From JAFGTX01 sp942492225 (GTDB lineage Bacteria; Bacillota; Clostridia; Peptostreptococcales; Acidaminobacteraceae), in NCBI GenBank assembly GCA_942492225.1, contig CALODS010000032.1, forward strand, positions 1 through 48,498: a stretch of DNA of 48,498 nucleotides. The letters are read 5' to 3'. The position numbers were made by a program, and so were the translations under genes. Within the stretch, counting starts at the first letter, position 1. Each line of letters opens with the position of its first letter. This document shows positions 33,472 to 42,066 of the stretch, piece by piece. The notes beneath the pieces were generated by a model that saw only the letters and a program-made list of their open reading frames with translations, was not told the DNA's origin and ran no database searches.

Positions 33472-33921
33472 ATGAAAAAAGGTATATATATTATTGTTTT
33501 GATATTAGTTTCAAGTTTGCTGATTTTATCATTAATGAAAAAGGAATTAAGACTAACTTGTGATCTAGAAGAGAGTACTATTAGCGAAGTGAAAAATTCA
33601 ATGATAACATGTAATTTCATTGATTTACCTTTCAATTATATATATGCAAACACTGAATTTTACTATCAAGGCGATACACATAAATCACAAGGCAAACTAC
33701 TAAAACCAGAAGAATTTGAATTTGGTTTATTATATTATACGGTAGAATTTGAAACTGTATTAACTGATGATAAAGAGATGAAAATTGAATTCTATGTATC
33801 TGAGAATTTTTTTACATGCAAAAAAAATGAAATTAATGTGAAAATAAAACAAATAGATCTGAATTCTGGAGTTGAAAGAAGCGTGATATACAAAGGTAAA
33901 ACTGCTTCGATAGATAAATGA
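33472..33921 (+). CDS. Membrane-anchored protein of unknown function
   Basis: A 149-residue protein with one N-terminal membrane helix (residues 5-22) and an external domain made mostly of beta strands with charged loops. It contains DLNSGVERS near its end, matching DLNSGVQRT near residue 250 of the protein encoded just upstream. The start at 33472 is used because AAAAGG lies upstream; a GTG at 33463 overlaps that site. No family was recognised. It ends the two-gene operon before a strong terminator. Confidence 0.7.
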   Translation: MKKGIYIIVLILVSSLLILSLMKKELRLTCDLEESTISEVKNSMITCNFIDLPFNYIYANTEFYYQGDTHKSQGKLLKPEEFEFGLLYYTVEFETVLTDDKEMKIEFYVSENFFTCKKNEINVKIKQIDLNSGVERSVIYKGKTASIDK

Positions 33922-33970
33922 AAAATCAATATATTATACAAATAACTAATAAAAGAAGCTAACAACAATA

Positions 33971-34020
33971 AAAAAGACCCTATAAACTGAACTCTAAAAG
34001 AAAGTTTATAGGGTCTTTTT
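33971..34020 (+). terminator. Terminator of the secreted-protein operon
   Basis: AAAAAGACCCTATAAACT pairs perfectly with AGTTTATAGGGTCTTTTT (18 bp, 14-base loop). T5 is on the plus strand and A5 on the other arm. Confidence 0.9.
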
Positions 34021-34045
34021 GTATAATAAATATAGAGGTGTTTTT

Positions 34046-34072
34046 ATGAGTAAAGTATTATTTAGTTCATAA
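34046..34072 (+). other. Eight-codon ORF with ribosome site (leader peptide or truncated gene)
   Basis: GAGGTG lies seven bases before ATG-AGT-AAA-GTA-TTA-TTT-AGT-TCA-TAA. It may be the stub of a deleted gene or a leader peptide; nothing else is visible between the terminator at 34020 and the GGDEF gene. Confidence 0.25.
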
Positions 34073-34222
34073 TTATTAGGCATCACACCACTTTGACCCG
34101 CTATTGATCCCCCTATTTCTATAGTTATAATGTGAATAAAAAACTATCGTTCTCATCTAAAATACAATAAATTCTTCTTATCTATAGTATTATGGATATA
34201 TATATTATTGGAGGTGATGACT

Positions 34223-36673
34223 ATGAATGCTTACTTTAAACGTCTAAATTTAATTATGATAACCCTAATTCTCATACTTATTCCAGCAATACTTTTTCAA
34301 TTTATCAACTACAACACTACAATTCGGCAAGAAATAGAGAAGAATATTGCATTGCAACTAAATATTACCTCTCAACAATTAAGTAATGATTTTATGAAAA
34401 GTGTTCATACAATTGAGTCTATTGAACGCTTCATTTTATCCTCTAGTGATGAAGTAGCATTGCTTGAATATCTTACACTTCAATTAGAAAACGATCCATC
34501 CTATTTCTCGCTTTATTTCGGTACACCTGATAATAGAATGATTAATGGTAGTGGATGGATACCTCCAAGCGACTTCGATTTGAGAACACGTCCTTGGTAT
34601 ACCAAAGCAACAGAAAATAAGCAATTAATCACTACCTCAATTTATCGTAATGCATCCAATGATCATTACATTGTTACCTATGCAAAACCCATATACAATA
34701 CTCAAGGTGATTTATTAGGCGTTATTGGTGGTGATAATGCAATTGATCAAATGCTCACTCAGCTTAAAACACTAAAATCATCTACCAATGACATTGTATT
34801 TTTCCTTGATTATACAGGTGAATTAATTATGCACTCCGGATATGATGATGGAGAAGTCTCAAATCATACAACCGAAGAAGTCCTCGGAGCGATACTTCCC
34901 TATTTATCTGATAATGATCATGGCATTAAATTCACGAAATTAAATGAAGTTGCAGGCTATCTTTCTTGGAATACAATAGATGCAACCGGCTGGATTGTTG
35001 GTAATTTTTCTCCATATAATGAATTTGAAGGCATTCAGCAAAATTATAGAAATGTGCTTATTTTACTTTTTTTATCATTATTAATTATTTTATTTTTAAT
35101 CATTTTTCTTCAGCGGAAGAAAATTGAAGCGCCACTTCGTAAATTAAATCATGATATTCACAAAATTGACTTAAGTGAGGATATAACTTATCGACTTGAA
35201 GCAAATAAAATCGATCCTTTTGTAGATATTAGAACGACCATTAATCTATTATTAACAAATATACAAAACTACTTTGAACAACTTGAAGAAATTAATGTTG
35301 AACTCGAAGTAAGTCAAGAAAAAAACAAAGCTATTATTGATGTACTACCAGATATGATTTTTGTCTATAATCGTTCAGGTGTCTTCATTGACTACTTAAC
35401 TTCACCTACTGATGAACTCATTTTGTCTAAAAATGATTTTATTGGTAAAACATTACATCAAGTCATGCCAAAAGATATTGCTGACGAAGCCATGGACAAA
35501 ATGGATCTTGTTTTCCAAACAGGACTTTTACAGCAGTTTGAGTACAGTTTAGATATGCCAAATGGTATCGAACATTTCGAATGTCGATTACAAAAAATCA
35601 ATGACAATGAAGCTATTTCAATCGTTCGAAATATAACCGATTCATTAAAGAACTTGGAACGTATACAAGTATTAAGCTACCATGATCAATTAACAGGATT
35701 ATATAATCGACGATTCTTTGAGGAAGAGATGGCACGCCTTGATGCGGGAAGAAACACACCTCTCTCACTAATAATTTTTGATGTGAATGGATTAAAACTT
35801 ACCAACGATGCTTTTGGTCATCTTACTGGAGATAACTTGCTCGTAAAAGTTTCCGAAATAATGACCGCTGAATGTAGAGGCGATGAAGTCATCGCTCGTA
35901 TTGGTGGTGATGAATTTGTAATTTTATTGCCTAACACGAGCAGTGATGACACTAGCATTATCGTTGAACGTATCCAAACAAAGATGGCGAATACTTCAAT
36001 TAAAGATATTCCATTATCTGTTTCTGGCGGATGGGCAACTAAAATAAAGAAAGACCAAGACATTACCGATATTTTTATTGAAGCCGAAAATATGATGTAC
36101 CAAAAGAAAATTATTGAAAGTCAAAGTATGCGTAATCAAGCGATTCAGTCCATTTTATTCACCCTAAATCACAAGAATCCGTTAGAGAAGTTTCATTCTG
36201 AACGGGTAAGTAGTTTTAGTCGACAGATTGGAGAAAAACTTGGTTTGCGATATGAAGAATTAAAAGAATTAGAAACCGCAGGACTTGTTCACGATGTTGG
36301 AAAAATTGCCTTAAGTGATGATATACTAAGCAAATCTGGTCCTCTTACGACAATAGAATATGAAGAAGTAAAACGTCACGCAGAAATCGGTTATCAAATG
36401 CTAAAGCTTGTTGACACATATTCTTCTATTGCTGAATATGTCTTACATCATCATGAAAGATGGGATGGAGGTGGTTACCCACAAGGTTTAGCAGGTAGTG
36501 AGATACCACTTTTTTCAAGAATCATTTGTATTGCGGATGCTTTTGAAGCAATGACTTCTGATCGACCATTCAGGAAAAAATTATCACTTGAACAAGCGAT
36601 TAAAGAATTAGAAGATAACGCAAACAAACAATTTGATCCTCACATTGTAGGCGTTTTTCTTGATACATTATAA
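34223..36673 (+). CDS. Cache-PAS-GGDEF-HD-GYP protein (c-di-GMP turnover)
   Basis: An 816-residue membrane protein. An N-terminal helix, an extracytoplasmic dCache sensor (about 30-270, with DLRTRPWYTKA and GVIGGD), a second helix (about 275-297), a linker and a PAS domain (about 370-465) lead to a GGDEF domain and an HD-GYP domain. The GGDEF motif is intact at residues 561-565. HD-GYP shows His690-Asp691 (LVHDVGKIAL), HAEIGYQML, HHHERWDGGGYP and IADAFEAMTSDRP. The product can therefore both make and degrade c-di-GMP. The I-site RxxD upstream of GGDEF reads RGDE, so product inhibition may be weak. The start at 34223 follows GGAGG by eight bases; an ATG two codons earlier is closer to the site. 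Confidence 0.93.
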   Translation: MNAYFKRLNLIMITLILILIPAILFQFINYNTTIRQEIEKNIALQLNITSQQLSNDFMKSVHTIESIERFILSSSDEVALLEYLTLQLENDPSYFSLYFGTPDNRMINGSGWIPPSDFDLRTRPWYTKATENKQLITTSIYRNASNDHYIVTYAKPIYNTQGDLLGVIGGDNAIDQMLTQLKTLKSSTNDIVFFLDYTGELIMHSGYDDGEVSNHTTEEVLGAILPYLSDNDHGIKFTKLNEVAGYLSWNTIDATGWIVGNFSPYNEFEGIQQNYRNVLILLFLSLLIILFLIIFLQRKKIEAPLRKLNHDIHKIDLSEDITYRLEANKIDPFVDIRTTINLLLTNIQNYFEQLEEINVELEVSQEKNKAIIDVLPDMIFVYNRSGVFIDYLTSPTDELILSKNDFIGKTLHQVMPKDIADEAMDKMDLVFQTGLLQQFEYSLDMPNGIEHFECRLQKINDNEAISIVRNITDSLKNLERIQVLSYHDQLTGLYNRRFFEEEMARLDAGRNTPLSLIIFDVNGLKLTNDAFGHLTGDNLLVKVSEIMTAECRGDEVIARIGGDEFVILLPNTSSDDTSIIVERIQTKMANTSIKDIPLSVSGGWATKIKKDQDITDIFIEAENMMYQKKIIESQSMRNQAIQSILFTLNHKNPLEKFHSERVSSFSRQIGEKLGLRYEELKELETAGLVHDVGKIALSDDILSKSGPLTTIEYEEVKRHAEIGYQMLKLVDTYSSIAEYVLHHHERWDGGGYPQGLAGSEIPLFSRIICIADAFEAMTSDRPFRKKLSLEQAIKELEDNANKQFDPHIVGVFLDTL

Positions 36674-36684
36674 TCTCTATATCT

Positions 36685-36731
36685 AAAAAAAAAAAAAAAA
36701 AACAGGTTTGCATAACTCAGTGCAAACCCGT
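36685..36731 (-). terminator. Terminator with an 18-base T tail
   Basis: On the minus strand ACGGGTTTGCA pairs with TGCAAACCTGT (one G-T pair, eight-base loop) and runs into a pure run of 18 T (plus-strand A, 36685-36702). It ends the orphan kinase gene. The homopolymer is the longest in the window. Confidence 0.88.
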
Positions 36732-36735
36732 TTAT

Positions 36736-38673
36736 CTATTTTACGTTTTTATTTGTTGGAATCAACATTGTAAATCTTGTATATTCATTTAATACACTGT
36801 CCATTTTTATTTTCCCACCGAGGGATTGTGTGACAATATTTTGAATAATGCTCATACCCAATCCACTATTGCCATTCTCTCTATTGGTTGTATAAAAGGG
36901 TTCATACATCAATTTCTGAATATCTTCACCTATGCCATTTCCGTCATCTTCAAAAATAAGATACAATAATCCACTATCTAATTGACAATCAATTTTTATG
37001 TGCCCAGACGTTCTCTTTTTAAAACCATGTTGTATCGAATTCATCATTAAATTGGTGATGAGTTGTGCAAATAATCCGGGATAACTTTCAAGGGTTATAG
37101 ACGCATCACAATTTACATTAATGTCTATGTTTCTATTTTTATATTCACTACGAAGACTTAAAACCACATCTTCAATAACCACTTTCAACGTAAATGGTTC
37201 TTTAATTTCACTGCTTTGATCTACTGCAATTTTTTTGAAACTTTTTATAAGTTCAGCTGCCCGCCCTAAATTGGACTCCAATATACGTGTTGATTCAGAT
37301 ATTTTTTCAAAATAACGAATAAGATCTTCTTTAGACATTGTATTGGTATTCATTTTATCCAAACTTTGAATCGTTAATTGACCAATATAAGAACTCGTCG
37401 AAACACCAACACCAAGAGGTGTATTGATTTCATGAGCAACACCAGCAACTAAATTACCCAAAGAAGCTGCTTTCTCTGTTTCTAATATATATTCGTATTG
37501 TTTTTCAAGAACTGCATTGACGCGGTCTACTTTTTCTTCAAGAAGTACATTTTCCTCTCTAAAGGTAGAAATAACCTTTTGAAAAGATCGGCTAATATGA
37601 CCCATTTCATCTTCTCTATTTATATAAACTAAGGGGATATTTTTACTATATTCTCCCATTGCAATTGCTTCTGCAAAAGATACAAGAGTTTTGTACGGTG
37701 CTGTTCTGCGTCCTACAAGTACATAGATCGTACCAAGTGATAAAACAAATAAGACAAGCATAACAATCAAAATAGCAAGGAAAATTTCAAAAATTTCTTT
37801 TTTAATGACACTTTGATCAATAAGGGTAATGACTTTCCATCCATTAATATCAATGTTATAACTCATTAAATAATACTTCTCACCATCATATTCTACCTCA
37901 ACCAGCTCTTTACTTGAGGATTCGATATTTTCTAAGAAGGGTTTAAGTAAATCTCCTTCATCATGAATATTACGATTAACAATATATGATTTATCATAAT
38001 GATGCATATACTGACCTGAATCCGTAATAATAAAAGTTTTATCTTCTTTGTTAAGCGAAACCGAATTAACGATATCAGGAATAGAGTTCAGCATAATATC
38101 TACAACAACAAATCCATAGACCTCATTATTTTCTCTCAAAGCTAAAATAGAAGAAATGACTGTTTTCTTAGTAATCCATTCCACATAAGGCGTTGTGAAT
38201 GCGACACTATTTGCATTTATTGCAACATCATACCATGGTCTTTCTACGACTTTATACTCATAACCCGGTATATTTCCATGACTATCCAAATAAAAATTTG
38301 CTTGTTCATTTGCTATCCATGCAAGAAAATGTATAGATTCACTTGCTTGAATTTTGATAAGGTAATCATAAATGTATTCAAATCGTTTGTTTTCTTTAAC
38401 ATCCTTTAATGTTTTTACTTCTTTAAGGTATAATGAAATATCACTATTCATCGCCATTAGCCGTGTATAAATTTCAGCATTATCAAAAATATCAATAACA
38501 TCTTTAGAAATAGAGTTCGATTGTATAAATGTCTGTTCTAATAAGTCTTTTTCGACTTTTCGAGTTATATAATTAAAACTTGTGACGCTAATAATAGTAA
38601 ATACCAATAATAAAACAACTGCTATTAATGCTGTTAGTGTATTTGCTAAACTTTCACGAACCCATTTCATCAT
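36736..38673 (-). CDS. Orphan Cache-HAMP sensor histidine kinase
   Basis: A 645-residue kinase. Helices at about 12-34 and 290-312 bracket a dCache sensor (VVERPWYDVAI, GFVVVDIML). HAMP (about 315-370) and a coiled coil (EENVLLEEKVDRVNAVLE) lead to the phospho-acceptor His414 in GVAHEINTPLG, the NtrB-like H-box form. The HATPase shows NLMMNSIQHGF, DDGNGI and GNSGLGMSII. No response regulator is adjacent. GAGGTGA precedes two tandem ATGs. A terminator at 38745-38767 separates it from the upstream ABC operon, so it is transcribed on its own. The partner is unknown. Confidence 0.9.
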   Translation of the reverse strand: MMKWVRESLANTLTALIAVVLLLVFTIISVTSFNYITRKVEKDLLEQTFIQSNSISKDVIDIFDNAEIYTRLMAMNSDISLYLKEVKTLKDVKENKRFEYIYDYLIKIQASESIHFLAWIANEQANFYLDSHGNIPGYEYKVVERPWYDVAINANSVAFTTPYVEWITKKTVISSILALRENNEVYGFVVVDIMLNSIPDIVNSVSLNKEDKTFIITDSGQYMHHYDKSYIVNRNIHDEGDLLKPFLENIESSSKELVEVEYDGEKYYLMSYNIDINGWKVITLIDQSVIKKEIFEIFLAILIVMLVLFVLSLGTIYVLVGRRTAPYKTLVSFAEAIAMGEYSKNIPLVYINREDEMGHISRSFQKVISTFREENVLLEEKVDRVNAVLEKQYEYILETEKAASLGNLVAGVAHEINTPLGVGVSTSSYIGQLTIQSLDKMNTNTMSKEDLIRYFEKISESTRILESNLGRAAELIKSFKKIAVDQSSEIKEPFTLKVVIEDVVLSLRSEYKNRNIDINVNCDASITLESYPGLFAQLITNLMMNSIQHGFKKRTSGHIKIDCQLDSGLLYLIFEDDGNGIGEDIQKLMYEPFYTTNRENGNSGLGMSIIQNIVTQSLGGKIKMDSVLNEYTRFTMLIPTNKNVK

Positions 38674-38744
38674 CTGTCACCTCACTTTTGTTATTATATA
38701 CCCTTAAAGTCACTGCTATAACAACAATAGTAAACATAAAGAAA

Positions 38745-38767
38745 GCACCTGTAAATAATACAGATGC
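38745..38767 (-). terminator. Terminator of the ABC transporter operon
   Basis: GCATCTGTA / TACAGGTGC stem (one G-T pair, five-base loop) followed by TTTCTTT on the minus strand, nine bases after the ATPase stop codon. Confidence 0.7.
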
Positions 38768-38775
38768 CTCTATTA

Positions 38776-39564
38776 TTAACTGAATAGTTGTCTATCACTT
38801 AAAGAAGACTTAACTTTTTTGTAATGAGATAATAATGTTGAAATATCCAATTGTGCTTTTTCGTCACCACTAATATCTAATAGAAGTTGTCCTTCATGAA
38901 TCATAATCAACCTATTACCATATTTAATAGCATCTTCAAGTTTATGTGTAATCATCATACAGGTGAGTTGATGTTCTTCAACCACATCGTTTGTTATTGC
39001 CATTACTTTTTCAGAGGTCTTAGGATCAAGTGCTGCTGTATGCTCATCTAATAATAATAGTTTTGGAACCGTCATAGTTGCCATCAATAAACTGAGTACT
39101 TGCCGTTGTCCCCCTGATAACAATTCTGTTCTCACATCTAATTTATCTTCTAATCCTAAATGAAACTGTCTAAGTAGTGCCATATAGTCATCACGTCTAT
39201 CATCTCGAACGCAAAACTTCAAACCCGCTTTTTTACTTTTCATCTCTGACATAGCCATATTTTCCTCGACCGTCATTCCACCCACTGTACCAACCTTTGG
39301 ATCTTGAACTACAGATGCAATTTTCTTAGACATCTGATATTCTTTAAAAAATGTCGTCTCTTCATCATCAAAAATAATATGTCCCTTGTCACTTGATAAG
39401 CCATTGCTAATAAGTTTAAATAATGTGCTTTTACCTGCACCATTACTCCCGATAACCGTTATAAAATCCCCTTTGTTAACGGTTAAACTTAAACCATTAT
39501 AAAGTGTTTTTTCATAGGGTGTCTCTTTGTTAAATGTTTTGTACAGCTTTTTGAGTTGTAACAT
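38776..39564 (-). CDS. ABC transporter ATP-binding protein (COG1101 type)
   Basis: A 262-residue ATPase: Walker A GSNGAGKST, signature LSGGQRQ, Walker B LLLLDEHTAALDP and switch His in MITHK. DEHTAALDP instead of DEPT is typical of COG1101, which works with PF04392-type binding proteins. It overlaps the permease gene end by 35 bases. It is the third gene of the binding protein, permease, ATPase operon. Family members import amino acids such as tryptophan in streptococci (TrpXYZ); the substrate here is not determined. Confidence 0.92.
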   Translation of the reverse strand: MLQLKKLYKTFNKETPYEKTLYNGLSLTVNKGDFITVIGSNGAGKSTLFKLISNGLSSDKGHIIFDDEETTFFKEYQMSKKIASVVQDPKVGTVGGMTVEENMAMSEMKSKKAGLKFCVRDDRRDDYMALLRQFHLGLEDKLDVRTELLSGGQRQVLSLLMATMTVPKLLLLDEHTAALDPKTSEKVMAITNDVVEEHQLTCMMITHKLEDAIKYGNRLIMIHEGQLLLDISGDEKAQLDISTLLSHYKKVKSSLSDRQLFS

Positions 39565-40432
39565 TCTTTTTCGCTCCCTTCCATTTAACTGTTGGCACTA
39601 GCTTTTCGATCACCCCAGATAAAATCACGATCATAATAAGTGCCGTCATCAATTTTAAGTCAGATGCATTTAAACCCATTTTGAGTGCTAATGATAGTAT
39701 ACTCCTATAGACCAAAGAACCCAAAATAGATATCGTTGTTACTTTTAACACCGTCAGTTTTTTGAAAACAATTTCTCCAATGACAATTGATGCCAAACCA
39801 CTTACAATTAATCCAGTACCCATACCGACATCTGCAAAACCTTGATATTGAGTGTATAAAGCTCCAGAAAGAGCAACACATGCATTTGCGAGAATGAGTC
39901 CAAGTATTTTAAATTTTCCTGAATCAAAACCTAGCGATGTAACAAAAGATTCATTTTCTCCTAATGCCTTCAAAATATAACCTTTTTCTGTTATAAAAAA
40001 CATATCCATAAGGGCTTTTAAAAGAACTGCAACAATTAAAACAATCAGTAATTTTTCACTACTCGTCTTTCCAGTAAACATATGGGTCACATCAAATAAA
40101 TGAATGTTACTTTTGCCCATAATTCTAAGGTTAATTGAATAAAGACCAATCATTACAATGATTCCAGAAAGAATATTTGTAATTCCTAATTTCACATGTA
40201 AGAGCCCTGTACATCCACCAGCGATCATGCCACCTATAACTGCTAAAAACACTGCAATGACAGGATTAATGTCTGCTTTTATGGCGATTGCGCAAATAGC
40301 TGCACCTGTTGTAAATGTCCCGTCAACAGATAAGTCAGGAAAATCTAATATTCTAAACGTTATATATATACCTAATGCCGCAATGGCAAATATAAACCCT
40401 TGAGATAGGGTAGAGATGATCAACTCATTCAT
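39530..40432 (-). CDS. ABC transporter permease (COG4120 type)
   Basis: A 300-residue membrane protein with about eight to nine helices, of the branched-chain amino acid-like permease fold used by COG4120 systems. ILDFPDLSVDGTFTTGAAIC near the N-terminus and ALGENESFVTSLGFD (the EAA-like cytosolic loop) are the conserved blocks. The gene begins one base after the stop codon of the binding protein and overlaps the ATPase, so all three are translationally coupled. Confidence 0.92.
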   Translation of the reverse strand: MNELIISTLSQGFIFAIAALGIYITFRILDFPDLSVDGTFTTGAAICAIAIKADINPVIAVFLAVIGGMIAGGCTGLLHVKLGITNILSGIIVMIGLYSINLRIMGKSNIHLFDVTHMFTGKTSSEKLLIVLIVAVLLKALMDMFFITEKGYILKALGENESFVTSLGFDSGKFKILGLILANACVALSGALYTQYQGFADVGMGTGLIVSGLASIVIGEIVFKKLTVLKVTTISILGSLVYRSILSLALKMGLNASDLKLMTALIMIVILSGVIEKLVPTVKWKGAKKNVTTQKAVQNI

Positions 40433-40433
40433 A

Positions 40434-41420
40434 TTAGTTCACTCCAATACCAGTTACATCGATACCAAGCGCCGCTGCTGTTTCTTCATTAAATATTATT
40501 TCAGGATTCTTAGCTTTTTGAATTGGTAACTCCGCTATTGTTGCGCCGTTTAATACTTCTGCCGCCATTAGCCCAGTCTGCTTACCAAGTTCAAAGTAAT
40601 CCACACCCCATGTTGCCAGTGCACCACCTTCTACATGTGCTGGTTCACCTGCTAAAATTGGAATTTTTTTAGCAATTGCTTTACTTGATACTAACTGCAT
40701 TGCTGATGCAACCATATTATCCGTTGGTGTATAAAGGACATCTATTTCGTCTAATAAAACATCTATCCCCTGTTCCATCTCTGTTAATGATGTAATCCCC
40801 ATCGCTTTAACAACCCATCCTAATTTGGCGGCTTCAACTTCAAGTGTTGCTAACTGAATTTCAGAATTTTTCTCACTTGTGTTGTATATAAACCCAATCG
40901 TTTCTGGAGCAATTTTCATTTCTTTCAATAACTGTAGTTGTAGATCTATTGGTGCTTCATCACTGGTTCCAGAGACATTTGTTCCAGGAATATCCCAACT
41001 TTCTGCAAGTCCAGCAGCGACTGGGTCTGTAACAGCAGAAATCATAATAGGAATTTCTTTTGTCGCATTAAATGCTGCTTGAGCCGTAGGTGTTGCTATT
41101 GCATAAATCATATCCACCTTGTCATCTACAAAACCTTGTGCAATGAGTTGAGCCGTCGCCATGTCCCCTTGAGCATTTTCACTAATGAATTCTACATTAC
41201 CATCAAATCCAGCTTCTTTTAAGCCTTCAATAAAACCATCTCTCGCCGCATCTAGTGCTGGATGTTCAACGATTTGAGTAATACCAATTCTGTAAGTTTT
41301 TATATCTTCTTTAGCATCTTCTACTGTATTATTTTCATTTTCTGCCTTTGCACAACCTGAAAATACCATCACTGTCGTCAAACAAATTACACCTAATTTC
41401 ATCCATTTCTTCATCTTCAT
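40434..41420 (-). CDS. ABC transporter substrate-binding lipoprotein (PF04392, TrpX-like)
   Basis: A 328-residue lipoprotein: lipobox VFSGC, then the PF04392 fold (IGITQIVEHPALDAARDGF, FVDDKVDMIYAIATPTAQA, ISAVTDPVAAGL, VLYTPTDNMVASAM). Binding proteins of this family carry amino acids such as tryptophan or phenylalanine. It is the first gene of the operon. GGAGG lies eight bases before the ATG. Upstream sit hairpin repeats and an attenuator-like leader (41784-42008), so expression probably depends on a termination decision. Confidence 0.92.
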   Translation of the reverse strand: MKMKKWMKLGVICLTTVMVFSGCAKAENENNTVEDAKEDIKTYRIGITQIVEHPALDAARDGFIEGLKEAGFDGNVEFISENAQGDMATAQLIAQGFVDDKVDMIYAIATPTAQAAFNATKEIPIMISAVTDPVAAGLAESWDIPGTNVSGTSDEAPIDLQLQLLKEMKIAPETIGFIYNTSEKNSEIQLATLEVEAAKLGWVVKAMGITSLTEMEQGIDVLLDEIDVLYTPTDNMVASAMQLVSSKAIAKKIPILAGEPAHVEGGALATWGVDYFELGKQTGLMAAEVLNGATIAELPIQKAKNPEIIFNEETAAALGIDVTGIGVN

Positions 41421-41537
41421 TCTACTGTCCTCCTAATAATGTATTGGCGTTTTTTTCTCGTTAACTAATAAGCAGTTTTGCACTTAGTTTTTCTTACATT
41501 AACTTCAGACACCTGCGGCGTCTATTAACATTTACAA

Positions 41538-41686
41538 GATTCGCTTCAAGGCAACTGCCTAGAATGTCCAAGGCAACAGCCTAGTACATTATCGTGTTCT
41601 CTGGCTCACGTTGCGCGCTTTATAGTATAGATTGCTTTGAGGCAACAGCCTAGAACACTCCGTGTTCTCTGGCTCGCGTTGCGCGC
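41538..41686. repeat. Tandem degenerate hairpin repeats
   Basis: Three related units: a truncated one at about 41538-41566, a full one at 41571-41618 and another with leader at 41629-41686. Full units read GGCAACAGCCTAG.ACA..., CGTGTTCTCTGGCTC.CG, TTGCGCGC. Each folds as one long imperfect hairpin: GCAAC with GTTGC, AGCC with GGCT and, in the last unit, AGAACAC with GTGTTCT. No coding function is apparent. They resemble dispersed intergenic repeats and can be expected elsewhere in the genome. Confidence 0.75.
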
Positions 41687-41691
41687 CCAAT

Positions 41692-41757
41692 GTGTCTGCA
41701 CTGATGCATCCGTAGAGGAAAATAAATTTTCCTCTACGGATGCATCAGTGCAGACAC
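41692..41757. repeat. Perfect 32-bp inverted repeat with two-base spacer
   Basis: The arm 41692-41723 (starting GTGTCTGCACTGATGCATCC) is exactly complementary to 41726-41757, with AA between. There is no T run, so it is not an ordinary terminator. It follows directly after the last hairpin repeat. It may be the core of a mobile palindromic element or a strong RNA processing or blocking hairpin in the ABC leader. Confidence 0.9.
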
Positions 41758-41783
41758 GCTGTTCTTGTTTATCACGAAAAAAA

Positions 41784-41866
41784 AACTCCATTTGCATGGA
41801 GTTGGTTACACTAAAATAAGCCCTGTTCAATTCACAGAGAAATTTCTATTCTACCATACTCCTATG
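41784..41866 (-). promoter_or_regulatory. Terminator with competing antiterminator (attenuator)
   Basis: On the minus strand AACTCCA / TGGAGTT (41803-41784) with six-base loop and seven further T forms a terminator 360 bases before the ABC operon. The segment CAU-A-GGAGU-A-UGGU (41866-41853) can pair with ACCA-ACUCC-AUG (41806-41795). That gives 12 pairs with two single bulges and uses the whole 5' arm of the terminator. The two structures are mutually exclusive, the hallmark of a riboswitch or protein-controlled attenuator. Confidence 0.75.
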
Positions 41867-42008
41867 CTACTATTCATTGCCACAATCATAGTGGCTTAGC
41901 CTCTCGTGAGACCATCCTACATTGGTACGCTCTACAGATAACTGTCTTTGTACCCTACAATGAACCAATCATTTGGTTCGCTACATATTAAATATTTTTA
42001 ATACCTTA
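41784..42008 (-). ncRNA. Structured leader RNA upstream of the ABC operon, class unknown
   Basis: About 225 bases from the promoter to the terminator. Nested hairpins are visible: GAACCAA/TTGGTTC; GGTAC..ACAG..CTGT..GTACC; GCCAC/GTGGC. UAG occurs ten times between 41986 and 41811. No T-box (UGGNACC), SAM, lysine, cobalamin, TPP, purine, glycine or c-di-GMP signature was found. The gene just upstream encodes a HutP-family protein, a family known to bind UAG-containing RNA, so HutP control is a reasonable hypothesis. Confidence 0.55.
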
Positions 42009-42014
42009 GTGGAG

Positions 42015-42043
42015 ATTATACAGAAGCTTTTGCCCCTTGTCAA
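42015..42043 (-). promoter_or_regulatory. Consensus sigma-A promoter of the leader RNA
   Basis: On the minus strand TTGACA (42043-42038), exactly 17 bases, then TATAAT (42020-42015). It starts about 24 bases after the hutP-like stop codon, with no intervening terminator. Confidence 0.85.
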
Positions 42044-42066
42044 CATCTGACGATGCTTTTTAAAGA

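Noticed and set aside
41606..41830. Open frames on both strands over the hairpin repeats and the palindrome
   Set aside because: Both frames simply translate the inverted repeat and GC-rich repeat units (giving mirrored peptide pieces) and have no ribosome site; non-coding repeat DNA explains them.
41784..42008. T-box or other known riboswitch for the ABC leader
   Set aside because: The T-box core (UGGNACC with GCG) and the conserved cores of SAM, lysine, TPP, cobalamin, purine, glycine, c-di-GMP and c-di-AMP classes were looked for by eye and not found.
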